Positions 48,937-55,733 of a stretch of 64,000 bases of DNA are shown here, piece by piece. The notes under the pieces were generated by a model. The model ran no database searches and was not told the DNA's origin. It saw only the letters and a program-made list of their open reading frames with translations. A program made the translations under genes and the position numbers. This DNA is from Shinella daejeonensis (GTDB taxonomy: Bacteria > Pseudomonadota > Alphaproteobacteria > Rhizobiales > Rhizobiaceae): the NCBI RefSeq assembly GCF_024281235.1, contig NZ_JAHWXY010000002.1, positions 744,001-808,000 of the forward strand, in the 5' to 3' direction. Every line of letters begins with the position of its first letter. Within the stretch, counting starts at the first letter, position 1.

Positions 48937-49499
48937 CGTGGTTCTTCGACCCGCTTATCCCGCTCCACTACGAACTGATGGTCATCGATATCCCGTGGCC
49001 GTTCGACCTTTACAGCGAGGCCGGAGCAAAGAAGTCGGCGTCGGCGCAATACGATGTCATGACCGCTGAGCAGATACTGGCGTTGCCGATCGGTCAGCTC
49101 GCGAGCATGAACAGCCTTGTTTATTCGTACGCGACCGCGCCGCTCTTGCCGTTTGCGATCCAGGCTCTTCAGGCGTGGGGCTTCACCTACAAGAGCTTCA
49201 TGGCTTGGCGAAAGACGACGCCGGCGGGCAAGGTCCGCATGGGCACTGGTTATCGCGTCCGCACGACTGCCGAAATCATTCTCGTCGGCACGCTCGGCAA
49301 TCCGCGTCAGTCTTATGTCCCGCCGACAGTCTTCGACGGGATCGCCCGCGAGCATAGCCGCAAGCCGGACGAGTTCTATTCCATCTGCGATCGTGTCATG
49401 CCCCACGCTCGCCGGGCTGATATTTTTGCACGTGAGAGCCGCGCTGGCTGGCATAGCTTCGGCAACGAGGCGACCAAATTCGACGGGGTGGCGGCATGA
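48933..49499 (+). CDS. MT-A70-type DNA adenine N6-methyltransferase
   Basis: 188 residues. The catalytic motif is MVIDIPWPF (DIPW at 19-22, a DPPW variant). YDVMTAEQILALPIGQLA, LQAWGFTYKSFMAWRKT and GTGYRVRTTAEIILVGT follow in the order of MT-A70 enzymes, and the SAM-binding tail is RADIFARESRAGWHSFGNE. Such phage enzymes methylate adenine in DNA, often to evade host restriction. It overlaps both neighbours by four bases. Confidence 0.9.
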   Translation: MTWFFDPLIPLHYELMVIDIPWPFDLYSEAGAKKSASAQYDVMTAEQILALPIGQLASMNSLVYSYATAPLLPFAIQALQAWGFTYKSFMAWRKTTPAGKVRMGTGYRVRTTAEIILVGTLGNPRQSYVPPTVFDGIAREHSRKPDEFYSICDRVMPHARRADIFARESRAGWHSFGNEATKFDGVAA

Positions 49500-49888
49500 C
49501 AGGTGCGATCCGAATCCCCATCAGCAATATGCCGCCATCAGCGAATGCCATGCGCTCGCACTTCTATGATGGAGAGAAGGTCCGCAGCACGAAGAGCAAG
49601 CCCTATGCTGCTTGGAAGAAGGCCACAGCGTGGGAGATTGCCGGGGCGCGACCGGGACGCATAGACGGTCCGTACCGCCTGTACATCGCCGTCCAGCGCC
49701 ATTGGCGGTCCAAGCGCGCCCGCGACATCGACAACATCATCAAGCCGGTCTCCGACGCGCTGGTTGCTGCTGGCGTCATCTCCGACGACAACCTGGCGGA
49801 AGAGGTTAACGCGAAGTGGGCCGATAATCTGGGCGGCCCTGCTGTTGTCGTTCTGATCTGCGCCGCCGAACAGGAACTAGCGGCATGA
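49496..49888 (+). CDS. rusA: RusA-family Holliday junction resolvase
   Basis: 130 residues. RDIDNIIKPVSDALVAAGVI followed by SDDNLAEEV carries the catalytic acidic residues of RusA, and PPSANAMRSHFYDGEKVRS matches the family N-terminus. It resolves branched DNA before packaging. ATGA-coupled to the methylase upstream and to the next gene. Confidence 0.92.
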   Translation: MTGAIRIPISNMPPSANAMRSHFYDGEKVRSTKSKPYAAWKKATAWEIAGARPGRIDGPYRLYIAVQRHWRSKRARDIDNIIKPVSDALVAAGVISDDNLAEEVNAKWADNLGGPAVVVLICAAEQELAA

Positions 49889-50607
49889 GCGACGTTGCTG
49901 CCCTCATCGCCGATATGGTGCGCGCTGGCGTCGACCCTGAATTGATCGGGAGGACTGCCGCAGCGCTTGCGAACACGCCGACGGTCCCGGCAAAGACAGC
50001 CAGACAAGAGCGGAATGCGCGCTACTATCAGAAGAGGGCGTCTGAAAAGCGTCTTAATAAGACGGATCAAGACGTTTCAGACGCTACCGACGGCCTTTCT
50101 TCCCCTGAAGGTTCTTCCCCCACACCCCCTTCTCCTAAACCCCTTCAATCCATACCCCCTTCGCCCCCTAAAGGGGGCTCTTCCCCCACGGATCGGGCGA
50201 TTGAGGTTTTTTCTGAGCAGGCTTCCAGAGCCGGTCTTCCCGTGCCTCGGAAGATCACCGCTGATCGCCGCCGCAAGGTCGAGGCTCGACTTCGGGAGCA
50301 CGGTGAACCCGTTTGGGCTGAGGCCTGCCGGAAGATGGCGGAAAGCTCGTTTTGCCGGGGCGAGAATGATCGAGGCTGGCGCGCCGATCTGGATTTCCTT
50401 TGCCAGCCGAAAAGCTTCAATGGGCTGATCGAGGGAAAGTACGACGACCGTCCCCGCCAGCAATCCCAGGCCCCTCCCAGACAATCCGCTTTCCGCCAGC
50501 ACCAAGACGAAATTTACCGAAAACTGAAACGCGAGACCGGAGATACCGATGACCAATTTACCGGCACAACTCTCGACCTTGGATCAGGAGATTTCCGCCC
50601 TCACTGA
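49885..50607 (+). CDS. Phage protein, possible replication-associated
   Basis: 240 residues. A basic region (TARQERNARYYQKRASEKRL) near 40 is followed by a Ser/Pro-rich linker and a helical C-terminal part (KITADRRRKVEARLREHGEP, then GWRADLDFLCQPKSFNGLIE). That C-terminal pattern resembles phage proteins next to replication genes, but assignment is uncertain. The 3' end overlaps the next gene by 59 bp. Confidence 0.6.
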   Translation: MSDVAALIADMVRAGVDPELIGRTAAALANTPTVPAKTARQERNARYYQKRASEKRLNKTDQDVSDATDGLSSPEGSSPTPPSPKPLQSIPPSPPKGGSSPTDRAIEVFSEQASRAGLPVPRKITADRRRKVEARLREHGEPVWAEACRKMAESSFCRGENDRGWRADLDFLCQPKSFNGLIEGKYDDRPRQQSQAPPRQSAFRQHQDEIYRKLKRETGDTDDQFTGTTLDLGSGDFRPH

Positions 50608-51013
50608 GCAGCTTTCTCCGGCAGGGCCTGACGACATCGCCAAGGCGATCGCCTGGCTGATGGATGGCGGCATGCTCTTCCCGGCCTCGATCAAGGCCGC
50701 CGATCCGGTCGAGGAATATCGGATCGTGCTTAAGGGCGTTCCGACCTTCGGGCTTCGGGCCGCTTTCTCGAAGATCAAGCGTGGCGAATACACTGATCTC
50801 AATCCGGATTTCATCCCGCTCCCTGCGGCACTCGCTCGCTTGGCTCGTCAGGAGGCGTTGCCGAAGATGGAGCTTCGCCGCATGGCCGCAGATCGCCGGA
50901 GAGGCATTGAGGAAAGTGCGAAGGTCATGGCTGAAAGGCAGATCGTGTCGCAAGTCAAGAAGCGCAGAGCGGCCGACATTATCGCCAGTGTCACCGCGGC
51001 GCGAAGGGCATAG
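50549..51013 (+). CDS. Hypothetical phage protein
   Basis: 154 residues. Helical with IAKAIAWLMDGGMLFPASIK and FGLRAAFSKIKRGEYTDLNP; basic C-terminus. Located in the replication/recombination segment. Not recognised. Confidence 0.65.
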   Translation: MTNLPAQLSTLDQEISALTEQLSPAGPDDIAKAIAWLMDGGMLFPASIKAADPVEEYRIVLKGVPTFGLRAAFSKIKRGEYTDLNPDFIPLPAALARLARQEALPKMELRRMAADRRRGIEESAKVMAERQIVSQVKKRRAADIIASVTAARRA

Positions 51014-51022
51014 GAGCGCGGC

Positions 51023-51475
51023 ATGAACCTCCAGTTCAGCGCGAAAGATTTCAAGAGCGGAGCGGAGATTGTCGCGAATGCGGCCGCTGTCCGCCGTCGG
51101 CTTCTCTCGCCGTCCGTGCGCCCACGGATTGCCTCGGCTCCAGAAATACGCTCGACGTTGAAGCCAGCCCGTTACCGAGAATACGACGCCCACGTGAAAG
51201 CATGGCAGCGATGGAAGGCGTCGGCGGGATCACCGCTCAAAAACTACATCGTGTCCAGATGCGATGAGCTTGGCCTCTCCTACGAAGAGATGATCGGGCC
51301 GCGAAAGACGGATGAAATTGCTCGCGCTCGGCACATGCTCATGTGGGAGATCAAGACCCACGTGAAGCCATCGATCTCGCTTCCCGAGCTAGGCCGGCTC
51401 TTTGGCGGGCGCGATCATACGACGGCTCTCCATGGCGTGCGCCGTCATACGGCAAGATTGAGCGGCCAGCCATGA
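51023..51475 (+). CDS. DnaA domain IV-like protein lacking the ATPase
   Basis: 150 residues. Residues about 75-147 match DnaA domain IV: IARARHMLMWEIKTHVKPSI, SLPELGRLFGGRDHTTALHG and VRRHTARL, including the GGRDHTT signature that reads DnaA boxes. The first 70 residues are unrelated and basic, and no AAA+ domain is present. It may bind host or phage DnaA boxes to steer or block initiation. AGGAGCG lies upstream of the ATG. Confidence 0.85.
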   Translation: MNLQFSAKDFKSGAEIVANAAAVRRRLLSPSVRPRIASAPEIRSTLKPARYREYDAHVKAWQRWKASAGSPLKNYIVSRCDELGLSYEEMIGPRKTDEIARARHMLMWEIKTHVKPSISLPELGRLFGGRDHTTALHGVRRHTARLSGQP

Positions 51476-51672
51476 CCTGCCCGCTGACCGCCCAACAGAA
51501 GGAAATCGTCCATTGGCTATCCCTCGGTAAGACCGGGATGGAGATTGAGGAGATCATCGGCATCAGCAGTCGGGCGATACAGCGTCGTATTGACCGAGCT
51601 TATCAGGCCACCGGTGCGAGCACTCGTTACGGGTTGGTCGCCCTAGCTCTCAGGAAAGGATGGATCGAATGA
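51472..51672 (+). CDS. LuxR/GerE-type helix-turn-helix protein
   Basis: 66 residues. LTAQQKEIVHWLSLGKTGME, IEEIIGISSRAIQRRIDRAY and YGLVALALRKGWIE form a stand-alone LuxR-type DNA-binding domain without a sensor. ATGA-coupled to the DnaA-like gene. Possibly the activator of late genes. Confidence 0.8.
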   Translation: MTCPLTAQQKEIVHWLSLGKTGMEIEEIIGISSRAIQRRIDRAYQATGASTRYGLVALALRKGWIE

Positions 51673-51917
51673 AGATGGTGGAGAAGGCTGCACGCAAGAT
51701 TTACGAGCGCCGCAACGGGCATGGATGCAAGCCATGGTCCCGGCTGCCTAGGTCGCATCAGGAGCCGTATCTGACCGACGCCAGCGCCGCCATAGAGGCC
51801 ATGCGGGAACCGACAGAGGTGATGTCAGAAGTGGGCAGGGACCACAACTTCAATCGGTACGCCGAACCAGCCTGGCAAGCCATGATCGACGCCGCCCTTA
51901 ACGAGGTGGCGGGATGA
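51669..51917 (+). CDS. Hypothetical phage protein
   Basis: 82 residues from ATG 51669 (MKMVEKAARKIYERRNGHGC). WSRLPRSHQEPYLTDASAAI then EPAWQAMIDAALNEVAG is a pattern common to small phage proteins of unknown role. ATGA-coupled on both sides. Confidence 0.65.
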   Translation: MKMVEKAARKIYERRNGHGCKPWSRLPRSHQEPYLTDASAAIEAMREPTEVMSEVGRDHNFNRYAEPAWQAMIDAALNEVAG

Positions 51918-52054
51918 GTGGTGCAACGGCATGCGGCCTCATCGGTCTTGCGGCAGTAGCCGCAGCATATTTCTCCAAGAACGATGAGAGCCATAGCGGG
52001 ATTTTCTTTTGGGCTCTCGCGGTATTCGCGCTCATCGGCGCGGCAAACTCCTGA
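51914..52054 (+). CDS. Small membrane protein
   Basis: 46 residues with two short hydrophobic segments (LIGLAAVAAAYF and IFFWALAVFALIGAA) separated by a polar loop. ATGA-coupled to the preceding gene. Unknown function. Confidence 0.55.
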   Translation: MSGATACGLIGLAAVAAAYFSKNDESHSGIFFWALAVFALIGAANS

Positions 52055-52079
52055 ACGGCGGAACACGAGGAACAGCACA

Positions 52080-52685
52080 ATGGCAAGAGCAAAAGCAGGA
52101 CGTAAGAGAGATGCTGGGGCAATGCGGACCCCAAGCGGGCAGAAGTCGAGATCGAAAGAAAGCCTCAGATTGACGGAGCGGCTTGAGCTTGAGGCGGCAA
52201 CCTGGAAGCGGCGAAGAGATAACCCCGGCATCACAGTTTCGGAGGCTCGCCTTCCCGAGTACGGATCGGTCATTGAGCGATGGCATCAGGAATGGCTTCG
52301 CATGATGAAGAAGAGCCCGGACAAGGCGCACATCAACATGTTCTCGCAGATGCACAAGGATGCGGCGGAGCGTTACCAGGAACTGCATCGACGATGGCTT
52401 GCTGTCTTTGGTGCAACTGGGCAGCGGTCAGCGACTGATTTTGACGAGGCTGGTGGCTATGACGGCAGCGATCCTTTCGAGCAGAGTAGGGCTGAGCGGG
52501 ATGGCAGAATAGAGGCAGACTTTAAGGCCGCCCGGACAGCTATTCTCGAATCCGGCCCCTTTGGCATGATGGCGATCGAAGCCATCGTGATTGAAAACCA
52601 ACCCGTCGAGAGTTTGCGCGGAGATTTGCGTCTCGCCCTCAACAGATTGGCCGTTTTGTGGAAAATGATGGCTGAGGCGGCTTGA
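52080..52685 (+). CDS. Hypothetical phage protein, basic N-terminus
   Basis: 201 residues from ATG 52080. A basic start (MARAKAGRKRDAGAMRTPSG) is followed by helical segments (IERWHQEWLRMMKKSPDKAH, then AAERYQELHRRWLAVFGATG). It resembles small-terminase-like or DNA-binding phage proteins in layout, but a typical small terminase lies at 55335. Last gene of the rightward early operon. Confidence 0.65.
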   Translation: MARAKAGRKRDAGAMRTPSGQKSRSKESLRLTERLELEAATWKRRRDNPGITVSEARLPEYGSVIERWHQEWLRMMKKSPDKAHINMFSQMHKDAAERYQELHRRWLAVFGATGQRSATDFDEAGGYDGSDPFEQSRAERDGRIEADFKAARTAILESGPFGMMAIEAIVIENQPVESLRGDLRLALNRLAVLWKMMAEAA

Positions 52686-52702
52686 CAAAGCCTTCGGCTT
52701 TG
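52686..52702 (+). terminator. Short hairpin directly after the early operon
   Basis: CAAAGCC-TTC-GGCTTTG starts at the base after the stop. It has no T-run and precedes a stronger terminator at 52717. Confidence 0.45.
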
Positions 52703-52716
52703 CGCATGAAATGAGA

Positions 52717-52754
52717 AAAGGCGATTTGTGGCTTTGGGGCCAGGTCGCCTTTTT
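52717..52754 (+). terminator. Intrinsic terminator of the rightward early operon
   Basis: AAAGGCGA / TCGCCTTT stem with a further inner TGGC/GCCA helix, followed by TT on top of the stem T's. It should stop early transcription from PR. Confidence 0.8.
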
Positions 52755-52859
52755 GATTCTCAGATCGGGAAGGCGGGCACGGCGCGTAGCCGGTTCGTAC
52801 AGGCAGACGGAGAATGTTCCCTGCCGTTCCTTCTCGAGAAATTCGCCGAAAGGCAAACG

Positions 52860-53175
52860 AGATCGGGAAGGCGAGATTGTCGGATATCTCGAAATGGGAG
52901 TGGGGTGCTGCCGACAGCGCTCCCGCTGGAAACGGTGAAACGGCGTAAAGCGCCCGACCCTTCCCGACCCCATACGGCATAGCCGTAACAGTTCAGGACG
53001 CCGGATCGCAGCCGAGCGTGGTGAAAACCTGCGAAAGAACGCCACGCCAGTCGGTTAAACGGCAGGGGAAAGCCCGCGTAGACTGCCACCCTTCGGGGCC
53101 GACTACGGTGCGTCCTGAAATCCATAGCGCCAGAGAGAGCCCACCCCGGAGTTTGTCGCCCGGCGGTGGGCTTTC
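52860..53175 (+). ncRNA. Candidate structured noncoding RNA, unknown family
   Basis: No credible coding frame in 490 bp, but a nested set of helices. P0: 52861-52871 with 52959-52969 (10 of 11). P0a: GGGAG/CTCCC (52896/52920) enclosing GCTG/CAGC. A TACGGC-ATA-GCCGTA hairpin at 52973. P1: TTCAGGACGC/GCGTCCTGAA (52992/53110) enclosing P2 GCGTGG/CCACGC (53016/53042) and P3 AGTCGG/CCGACT (53049/53099), the latter holding P4 GGCAG/CTGCC (53061/53083) and a CCC-TTCG-GGG hairpin (53089). A terminator-like stem closes it at 53138. GAAA-type loops and the TTCG loop favour the plus strand. Confidence 0.55.
53138..53174 (+). terminator. Terminator-like stem at the end of the structured region
   Basis: AGCCCACC / GGTGGGCT, perfect 8-bp stem with an inner CCGG/CCGG pairing, followed by TT. 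The T-run is short. Confidence 0.5.
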
Positions 53176-53177
53176 AT

Positions 53178-53639
53178 CTAGGGAAAGGGTCGTTTCGTTT
53201 TCTGCCCTGCTCTGGTGTTGACGCCTTTTCGTGCTTCGCTTGCCTCCAACCTAACCCCGAGGCGACTTTCTTGACCCGCTGGTCGGCCGGTGGTGGGGCG
53301 GATATTCTCCCGGCCGATCGCGCCCTGGTCGCGGTCTAGCGCGGCTTCACGCTGTTTGTCCTTCATCGCTGGCGGCCAAAGTGACCGCGTACGCGGGAGG
53401 CCATACAGTCCCTTGTACGAGCGAGCATCCAGGCCGTGCGTGCGGAAGTGCATGTTCAGGTTCCCGAACCATTCGCCGCAGGAATGGCATTGCACCTGCG
53501 TTCCGTCTGCGGAAAAAACAACGACGCCCCTCGGAGGAAGAGAGGCGTCAGGCTGCGCTTCAGGTTCGGGCGACGGCCGATTCTTGAGTTTCCATGCCCG
53601 CAAATATGCGAGCCGTTGCTCACGGTCCTTGTGTGGCAT
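53178..53639 (-). CDS. Ros/MucR-like zinc-finger protein
   Basis: 153 residues. VQCHSCGEWFGNLNMHFRTH is a prokaryotic C2H2 zinc finger (Cys, Cys, His, His), and LDARSYKGLYGLPRTRSLWP continues as in Ros/MucR proteins. The long basic tail is unusual. Ros/MucR proteins are alphaproteobacterial repressors of surface and phage genes; here it may regulate late genes or host functions. It is transcribed towards the structured RNA. Confidence 0.8.
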   Translation of the reverse strand: MPHKDREQRLAYLRAWKLKNRPSPEPEAQPDASLPPRGVVVFSADGTQVQCHSCGEWFGNLNMHFRTHGLDARSYKGLYGLPRTRSLWPPAMKDKQREAALDRDQGAIGRENIRPTTGRPAGQESRLGVRLEASEARKGVNTRAGQKTKRPFP

Positions 53640-53863
53640 CAGGGCGTCGACGCCCGCTTCAACTCGTCCGCAAGGTCTTCCAGCGTTGCAGTCCTCTCGA
53701 GTGCAATTCGCCAGAGATCGAGAGCCATGCCAGGTTTCAGCGGCTGTTCACCAGCCGCCATGCGGCGAACATGCCGGTCCGAGACATCGAGATCGCGGGC
53801 AATGGCCGATTGCCATTGAGGACCATAGAGGGCCTCGCCGGTACGTTTCAGAAGGTCGCTCAT
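53639..53863 (-). CDS. Small XRE-like helix-turn-helix protein
   Basis: 74 residues. WQSAIARDLDVSDRHVRRMA is a helix-turn-helix with PGMALDLWRIALERTATLED after it. It overlaps the stop of the ParB-like gene by one base and the next start by one base, forming a three-gene leftward operon. It may bind the palindrome at 54227. Confidence 0.75.
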   Translation of the reverse strand: MSDLLKRTGEALYGPQWQSAIARDLDVSDRHVRRMAAGEQPLKPGMALDLWRIALERTATLEDLADELKRASTP

Positions 53864-54177
53864 TACCAGACAGCCTTTCCGGTTGCGATGTGGCGATATT
53901 CGCCATCGATAAGGTGAAGTTCGAGGAAGTCTTCGATGCGTCCCTGGTCGAGAAGGGCGATCGTGTCATTGTCGCGGGCTGACTGGACTTCGAATTCCGG
54001 TTCAACACCGGCCTGAACAGCTGCCTCATAAGAGTGGTGGCCATCAACAACGACCTGATATTCTTCGCCGCCAATCTCAAAGACGGGGGAGAGGAATACC
54101 GTGAAGTCAGCCGCAGCAAGCTTTTCAGCGACAGTGGCTTCGTTGCGGTATTCCTGCGCAGAGATGATGTGAGCCAT
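53863..54177 (-). CDS. Small ParB-like-domain protein
   Basis: 104 residues from ATG 54177 (MAHIISAQEYRNEATVAEKL). YQVVVDGHHSYEAAVQAGVE matches the DGHHR motif of the ParB/sulfiredoxin fold, but the rest is short, so this may be a minimal ParB-like nuclease or CTPase relative. First gene of the leftward trio headed by a palindromic promoter. Confidence 0.65.
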   Translation of the reverse strand: MAHIISAQEYRNEATVAEKLAAADFTVFLSPVFEIGGEEYQVVVDGHHSYEAAVQAGVEPEFEVQSARDNDTIALLDQGRIEDFLELHLIDGEYRHIATGKAVW

Positions 54178-54226
54178 GATGTTCGGGCCTCCTTGCCCAG
54201 ATCGGCGGGACTTTTCCCTTCCGTTC

Positions 54227-54246
54227 ATGTCCTATAATTAGGACAT
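54227..54246 (-). promoter_or_regulatory. Palindromic operator at the promoter of the leftward regulatory trio
   Basis: ATGTCCTA-TAAT-TAGGACAT is a perfect 8-bp inverted repeat. On the minus strand a TTGACG sits 17 bp before it, so it would cover the -10; on the plus strand it contains TATAAT. A repressor here could control both directions. Confidence 0.55.
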
Positions 54247-54302
54247 TTCATGTGCGCCGTCAACCACTATTTTCGCCTCCACCCCAGCAGAAAGGAAATA
54301 GT

Positions 54303-54614
54303 ATGCGCATGATCCGAAGTCTGATCGTCGCTGGCATCGCCCTTGCGGCAATGGCCATCGCCTCTATCATACCGGCCGTCGCGGTCACGCCCACCGACCC
54401 AGGCATCTACGAAGCCGTCAAGGCATCGACCGAAACGCCGGCCATTATCCAGGTCCATGATGATCACGCCGCGCTGACCTGCGAAGCCCCGGCTGCCACC
54501 ATGGCCCGCGCCGCCGGCCGAAGTTCGATCGAACCGTCGAGCATGAACGTTGCCAGTACGCCCGTCGCCGTCGCCGCCTACGAGCACATCGACCCCGACA
54601 TCCGAGCGGCGTAA
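54303..54614 (+). CDS. Small exported protein
   Basis: 103 residues with AGAAAGGAAA upstream of the ATG. A signal peptide (MRMIRSLIVAGIALAAMAIA, cleavage after AVAVT region near residue 29) is followed by a short polar domain (ETPAIIQVHDDHAALTCEAP). Probably periplasmic; may be a lysogenic-conversion factor. Not recognised. Confidence 0.65.
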   Translation: MRMIRSLIVAGIALAAMAIASIIPAVAVTPTDPGIYEAVKASTETPAIIQVHDDHAALTCEAPAATMARAAGRSSIEPSSMNVASTPVAVAAYEHIDPDIRAA

Positions 54615-54645
54615 CGCTCCCGCCCACCCAAAACGAGAGCCGGGC

Positions 54646-55026
54646 TTAGGTCCGGCTGCTTAGCCTCCGTGTGGCAGGTCCGTTCAAGACTCCTCGATCT
54701 CTGATATGAACCGCTTCCCGGTCGTTCAGTTCGCTTGGTGAGCAGTTCTCGAGAATGATCAAAGTGATTTGGCGGCGCTCCAGGTGAGCAGCGAAGAGGG
54801 CGCGGTGGATAGCCCGAAACTTATCGGGCTTCGCGGGGCGATAAGGTTTGCCGTTCATCAGCTTGAGGACATTCCGCTCGTATTCCTTGAACGGTCGCGA
54901 ACTGCGGGTATAGCGGCCAATGTAACTGCCAACTCCTTCGATCCTCCACTCATAGATTCCCGGGAGATTGATATCGACGCCGGCCGAAATCTCGCAGGTG
55001 TACCAGTTCTGTAGTTGGTCTATCAT
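54646..55026 (-). CDS. GIY-YIG-like nuclease
   Basis: 126 residues. PGIYEWRIEGVGSYIGRYTR gives the GIY and YIG strands with the following Arg, and ITLIILENCSPSELNDREAV supplies the catalytic-region glutamate and helix. Small stand-alone GIY-YIG enzymes in phages are often homing endonucleases. It lies on the opposite strand to the packaging genes. Confidence 0.75.
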   Translation of the reverse strand: MIDQLQNWYTCEISAGVDINLPGIYEWRIEGVGSYIGRYTRSSRPFKEYERNVLKLMNGKPYRPAKPDKFRAIHRALFAAHLERRQITLIILENCSPSELNDREAVHIRDRGVLNGPATRRLSSRT

Positions 55027-55080
55027 ACCGTCCTCAGATGCTTCTCTCTGTATCCTCGGTGGAGGGTAGATACGGGGGCT

Positions 55081-55311
55081 TCAGTCGAGTTCCTTCAGTC
55101 TTTCATCGATGTCGGCGATGATATCCTGATAAGTCTTCTGGCTACGCCTGGCCATATCACGCATCTGTCCCGTACGATCTTCCCAAGGGCCATCGCCGTT
55201 TCTCCCTTGCATGCTGAATGTGCCGCTCTCAAGCAACGCAAGGGACTCTTCAACGTCTTGCAGCTCTTCCACATACCCAGCGCGTCGCGCCAAAAGCTGT
55301 TCGCGATCCAT
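55081..55311 (-). CDS. Small coiled-coil phage protein
   Basis: 76 residues from ATG 55311 with GGGAGG upstream. Two helices (LLARRAGYVEELQDVEESLA and MARRSQKTYQDIIADIDERL) predict an antiparallel coiled coil. Divergent from the terminase operon. Unknown function. Confidence 0.6.
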   Translation of the reverse strand: MDREQLLARRAGYVEELQDVEESLALLESGTFSMQGRNGDGPWEDRTGQMRDMARRSQKTYQDIIADIDERLKELD

Positions 55312-55334
55312 TACCACCCTCCCAAGGTTAGCCC

Positions 55335-55733
55335 ATGCCAGTTTTGAAAAATGCCCGGCATGAGAAGTTCGCGCAGGCTCTCGCCAAAGGCAAGACGGCA
55401 GATGAGGCTTATCAGGAAGCGGGGTATAAGCCGAACCGTGGGAACGCGGCTACGCTTAAAGCAAATCAAAGCATTTCAGACAGGGTTGCTGAGTTGCAGG
55501 CTGGGGCGGCTGCCAAGGCCCAATGGACGGCTGCTGACAGGCTCAAGACGCTTTCAGAGATCGTTGAGCGCACTGCGATGACAGACCCGCGTGTGGCCGT
55601 CTCTGCCATTTCCGAAGCGAACAAGATGCAGGGCTCGCATGCGCCGGCAAAGACTGAGGTTAGCGAGCCGGGCGGATGGGAGCAGGCGGAAGACAAGACA
55701 TGGCGGCAGGTGCTGCGAAGCGAAAAGAGCTAG
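55335..55733 (+). CDS. terS: Terminase small subunit
   Basis: 132 residues. ARHEKFAQALAKGKTADEAY followed by GYKPNRGNAATLKANQSISD is the helix-turn-helix of terminase_2-type small subunits, with a central coiled coil and C-terminal segment contacting the large subunit. It recognises the packaging site. It overlaps the large-subunit start by 34 bp. Confidence 0.88.
   Translation: MPVLKNARHEKFAQALAKGKTADEAYQEAGYKPNRGNAATLKANQSISDRVAELQAGAAAKAQWTAADRLKTLSEIVERTAMTDPRVAVSAISEANKMQGSHAPAKTEVSEPGGWEQAEDKTWRQVLRSEKS

Noticed and set aside
50100-50180. Proline codon-rich CCCCCT tract as a possible repeat array
   Set aside because: It is a low-complexity linker within a continuous coding frame, without regular spacers; not CRISPR-like.
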